Below, in pieces: positions 5,290 through 6,410 of a stretch of 6,410 bases of DNA (position 1 is its first letter; every line of letters starts with the position of its first letter). The notes under the pieces were generated by a model. The model was not told where the DNA came from, ran no database searches, and was given only the letters and a program-made list of their open reading frames with translations. This DNA is from Chloroflexota bacterium (lineage in GTDB: Bacteria; Chloroflexota; Anaerolineae; Anaerolineales; Anaerolineaceae), in assembly GCA_019136175.1 (NCBI GenBank), contig JAGVUS010000080.1:1-6410 (forward strand), written 5' to 3'. A program made the position numbers and the translations under genes.

Positions 5290-6410
5290 TAGAAGACCTT
5301 TACCACCACCTGAACTGTATCCACTCCGGCGGGCGGCAAAGGAAGGATATTCCCTGAAACCAGTTTACCATCCACCGTAATCTCCACCTGGCTGCCCAAG
5401 CCAGCCCGTTCCACCAGGATTTGATACCGGACACCGCGGAACAAACGGTTCACCGAAAAATTTTGCCACGATCCAGGGAAAACCGGATCAATTTGCAGCC
5501 CATCAAAATGAGGACGCACCCCCAGGATGTACTGGGTGATGGCAACATAATTCCAGGCAGCCGTCCCCGTGAGCCAGGAGTTTTTAGCTTCACCCTCAAT
5601 CACCGCCTCGGGACCGGAAATCATCTGGGCGTAAACGTACGGTTCTGTGCGGTGCAGTTCGCTTTCCTCTTCCAGGATGGATGGATTGATTTGCAAATAA
5701 TAATCATGCGCCCGATCCCCCCTGCCAATGCGGGTTTCCGCAATCATGATCCACGGATTGGTATGGCAGAATACGCTGCCGTTTTCCTTATACCCGGGTG
5801 GATAGGATGATATCTCACCGATGTGGAGGTAATACTGCCGGTAGGCGGGATACAGGAGTGCGATTCCCCGCTTGCAGGACAGGTGTTTTTCCACGGAATC
5901 CAGGGCTTTTTGAGCATTGCTATTTTCCACACCAATCCCCGCCATCACACACATCCCTTGCGGTTCAATAAAGATCCGCCCCTCGTTGCATTGCCTGGAG
6001 CCAACGGGAGCTCCAAAATTATCATATGCCCGGCGGAACCATTCCCCATCCCAACCCGCGTTATTGACAACTTTTTCCATCTCCAGCCGCGCTTCCCTGA
6101 TGTCAAGGGATTTATCCAATCTGCCTGTCCGCCTGGCGATTTCCTCCATCTCCCTGCAGGCAAGCACAAACAACCCGGCAATGAATACGCTTTCAGCCAC
6201 AGTGCCATCCTTATTGGTTGTGGTCTGGAAAGACTGTCCGGGCTGATCGGAGAAACAATTGAGATTGAGGCAGTCATTCCAATCCGCTCTCCCAATCAAC
6301 GGCAAACCATGTGGACCCCGCCGGTCCAGCGTGTACTGGATGGATTTTTGCAGGTGAACATAGAGGGGTTGCTCGCTGCCAGGCTCGTTGTCAAAGGGGA
6401 CAGGTTCATC
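5289..6410 (-). CDS. GH94 cellobiose phosphorylase, N-terminal part beyond right edge
   Basis: The last 373 codons of a cytoplasmic phosphorylase predicted to convert cellobiose plus phosphate to alpha-glucose 1-phosphate and glucose. The frame is open to the right edge, so the start lies outside; family length is about 800 residues, so over half is missing. GPHGLPLIGRADWNDCLNLN and the following FQTTTNKDG segment match, from memory, clostridial cellobiose phosphorylases very closely. The presumed general acid Asp is at 6275-6273 in ADWND. The acceptor-site set known from cellobiose phosphorylase is intact in GEISSYPPGYKEN: Glu at 5816-5814, Tyr at 5804-5802, Lys at 5789-5787. The phosphate-site His (FCHTNPW) is at 5765-5763 and the Thr of WLTG at 5570-5568. 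It is the upstream gene of the operon, and its TAA stop shares a base with the next gene's ATG. The promoter is outside the window. Family and cellobiose specificity are both well supported. Confidence 0.93.
   Translation of the reverse strand, partial: DEPVPFDNEPGSEQPLYVHLQKSIQYTLDRRGPHGLPLIGRADWNDCLNLNCFSDQPGQSFQTTTNKDGTVAESVFIAGLFVLACREMEEIARRTGRLDKSLDIREARLEMEKVVNNAGWDGEWFRRAYDNFGAPVGSRQCNEGRIFIEPQGMCVMAGIGVENSNAQKALDSVEKHLSCKRGIALLYPAYRQYYLHIGEISSYPPGYKENGSVFCHTNPWIMIAETRIGRGDRAHDYYLQINPSILEEESELHRTEPYVYAQMISGPEAVIEGEAKNSWLTGTAAWNYVAITQYILGVRPHFDGLQIDPVFPGSWQNFSVNRLFRGVRYQILVERAGLGSQVEITVDGKLVSGNILPLPPAGVDTVQVVVKVF
5297..5301 (-). promoter_or_regulatory. Shine-Dalgarno AAAGG for the downstream GH94 gene, inside the upstream gene
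   Basis: On the minus strand AAAGG lies 7 bases before the ATG at 5289-5287, within the final codons of the upstream GH94 gene. With the TAATG stop/start overlap this is the usual arrangement for coupled translation and near-equal output of the two phosphorylases. Confidence 0.6.

Noticed and set aside
6303..6305. TTG at 6305 as the start of a short 338-residue GH94 protein
   Set aside because: This TTG is the internal Leu codon in GPHGLPLIGRADWND. Homology and open frame continue to the right edge, so the gene is cut by the window and is neither short nor a remnant.
1..6410. tRNA, rRNA, CRISPR array, insertion sequence or attachment site
   Set aside because: No cloverleaf, spaced direct repeats, transposase motifs or terminal inverted repeats were seen, and almost all sequence is covered by recognisable genes.

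Overview
The window looks like a chromosomal piece of a moderate-GC bacterium, most likely Chloroflexota, class Anaerolineae. This rests on a lipoprotein with a long Pro/Thr-rich linker after the lipid-anchored cysteine and on the style of its GH13 enzyme, both compared from memory. No rRNA or other taxonomic marker is present, so the assignment is tentative. The content is carbohydrate catabolism plus one nucleotide-metabolism gene. No mobile element, CRISPR array, tRNA or rRNA is visible.

Layout from left to right: (1) positions 1-431, minus strand, hold a deoxycytidylate (dCMP) deaminase whose last codons run off the left edge. (2) Positions 432-651 are a divergent intergenic region with a candidate promoter for each flanking gene. 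A short perfect palindrome sits at or inside each promoter core. (3) Positions 652-2778, plus strand, hold a secreted lipoprotein of glycoside hydrolase family 13 (alpha-amylase/alpha-glucosidase clan) with an unusual Tyr in place of the near-invariant His of conserved region IV. (4) Positions 2779-2892 are a short convergent gap with only weak hairpins. (5) Positions 2893-5289, minus strand, hold a complete GH94 disaccharide phosphorylase. (6) Positions 5289-6410, minus strand, hold the C-terminal part of a second GH94 enzyme. It strongly resembles cellobiose phosphorylase, and its start lies beyond the right edge. The two GH94 genes overlap by one base (TAATG) and are almost certainly one operon transcribed right to left.

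Inferred biology: the surface lipoprotein would cut alpha-glucans outside the cell. The two cytoplasmic phosphorylases would split imported beta-linked disaccharides with phosphate, giving a sugar 1-phosphate without spending ATP. The two phosphorylases differ in the acceptor-site residues that define cellobiose specificity, so they probably act on different disaccharides. The dCMP deaminase is metabolically unrelated and only shares the divergent promoter region. I found no convincing evidence of a wholly new system; the best leads are the region IV substitution and the unknown substrate of the downstream GH94 enzyme.
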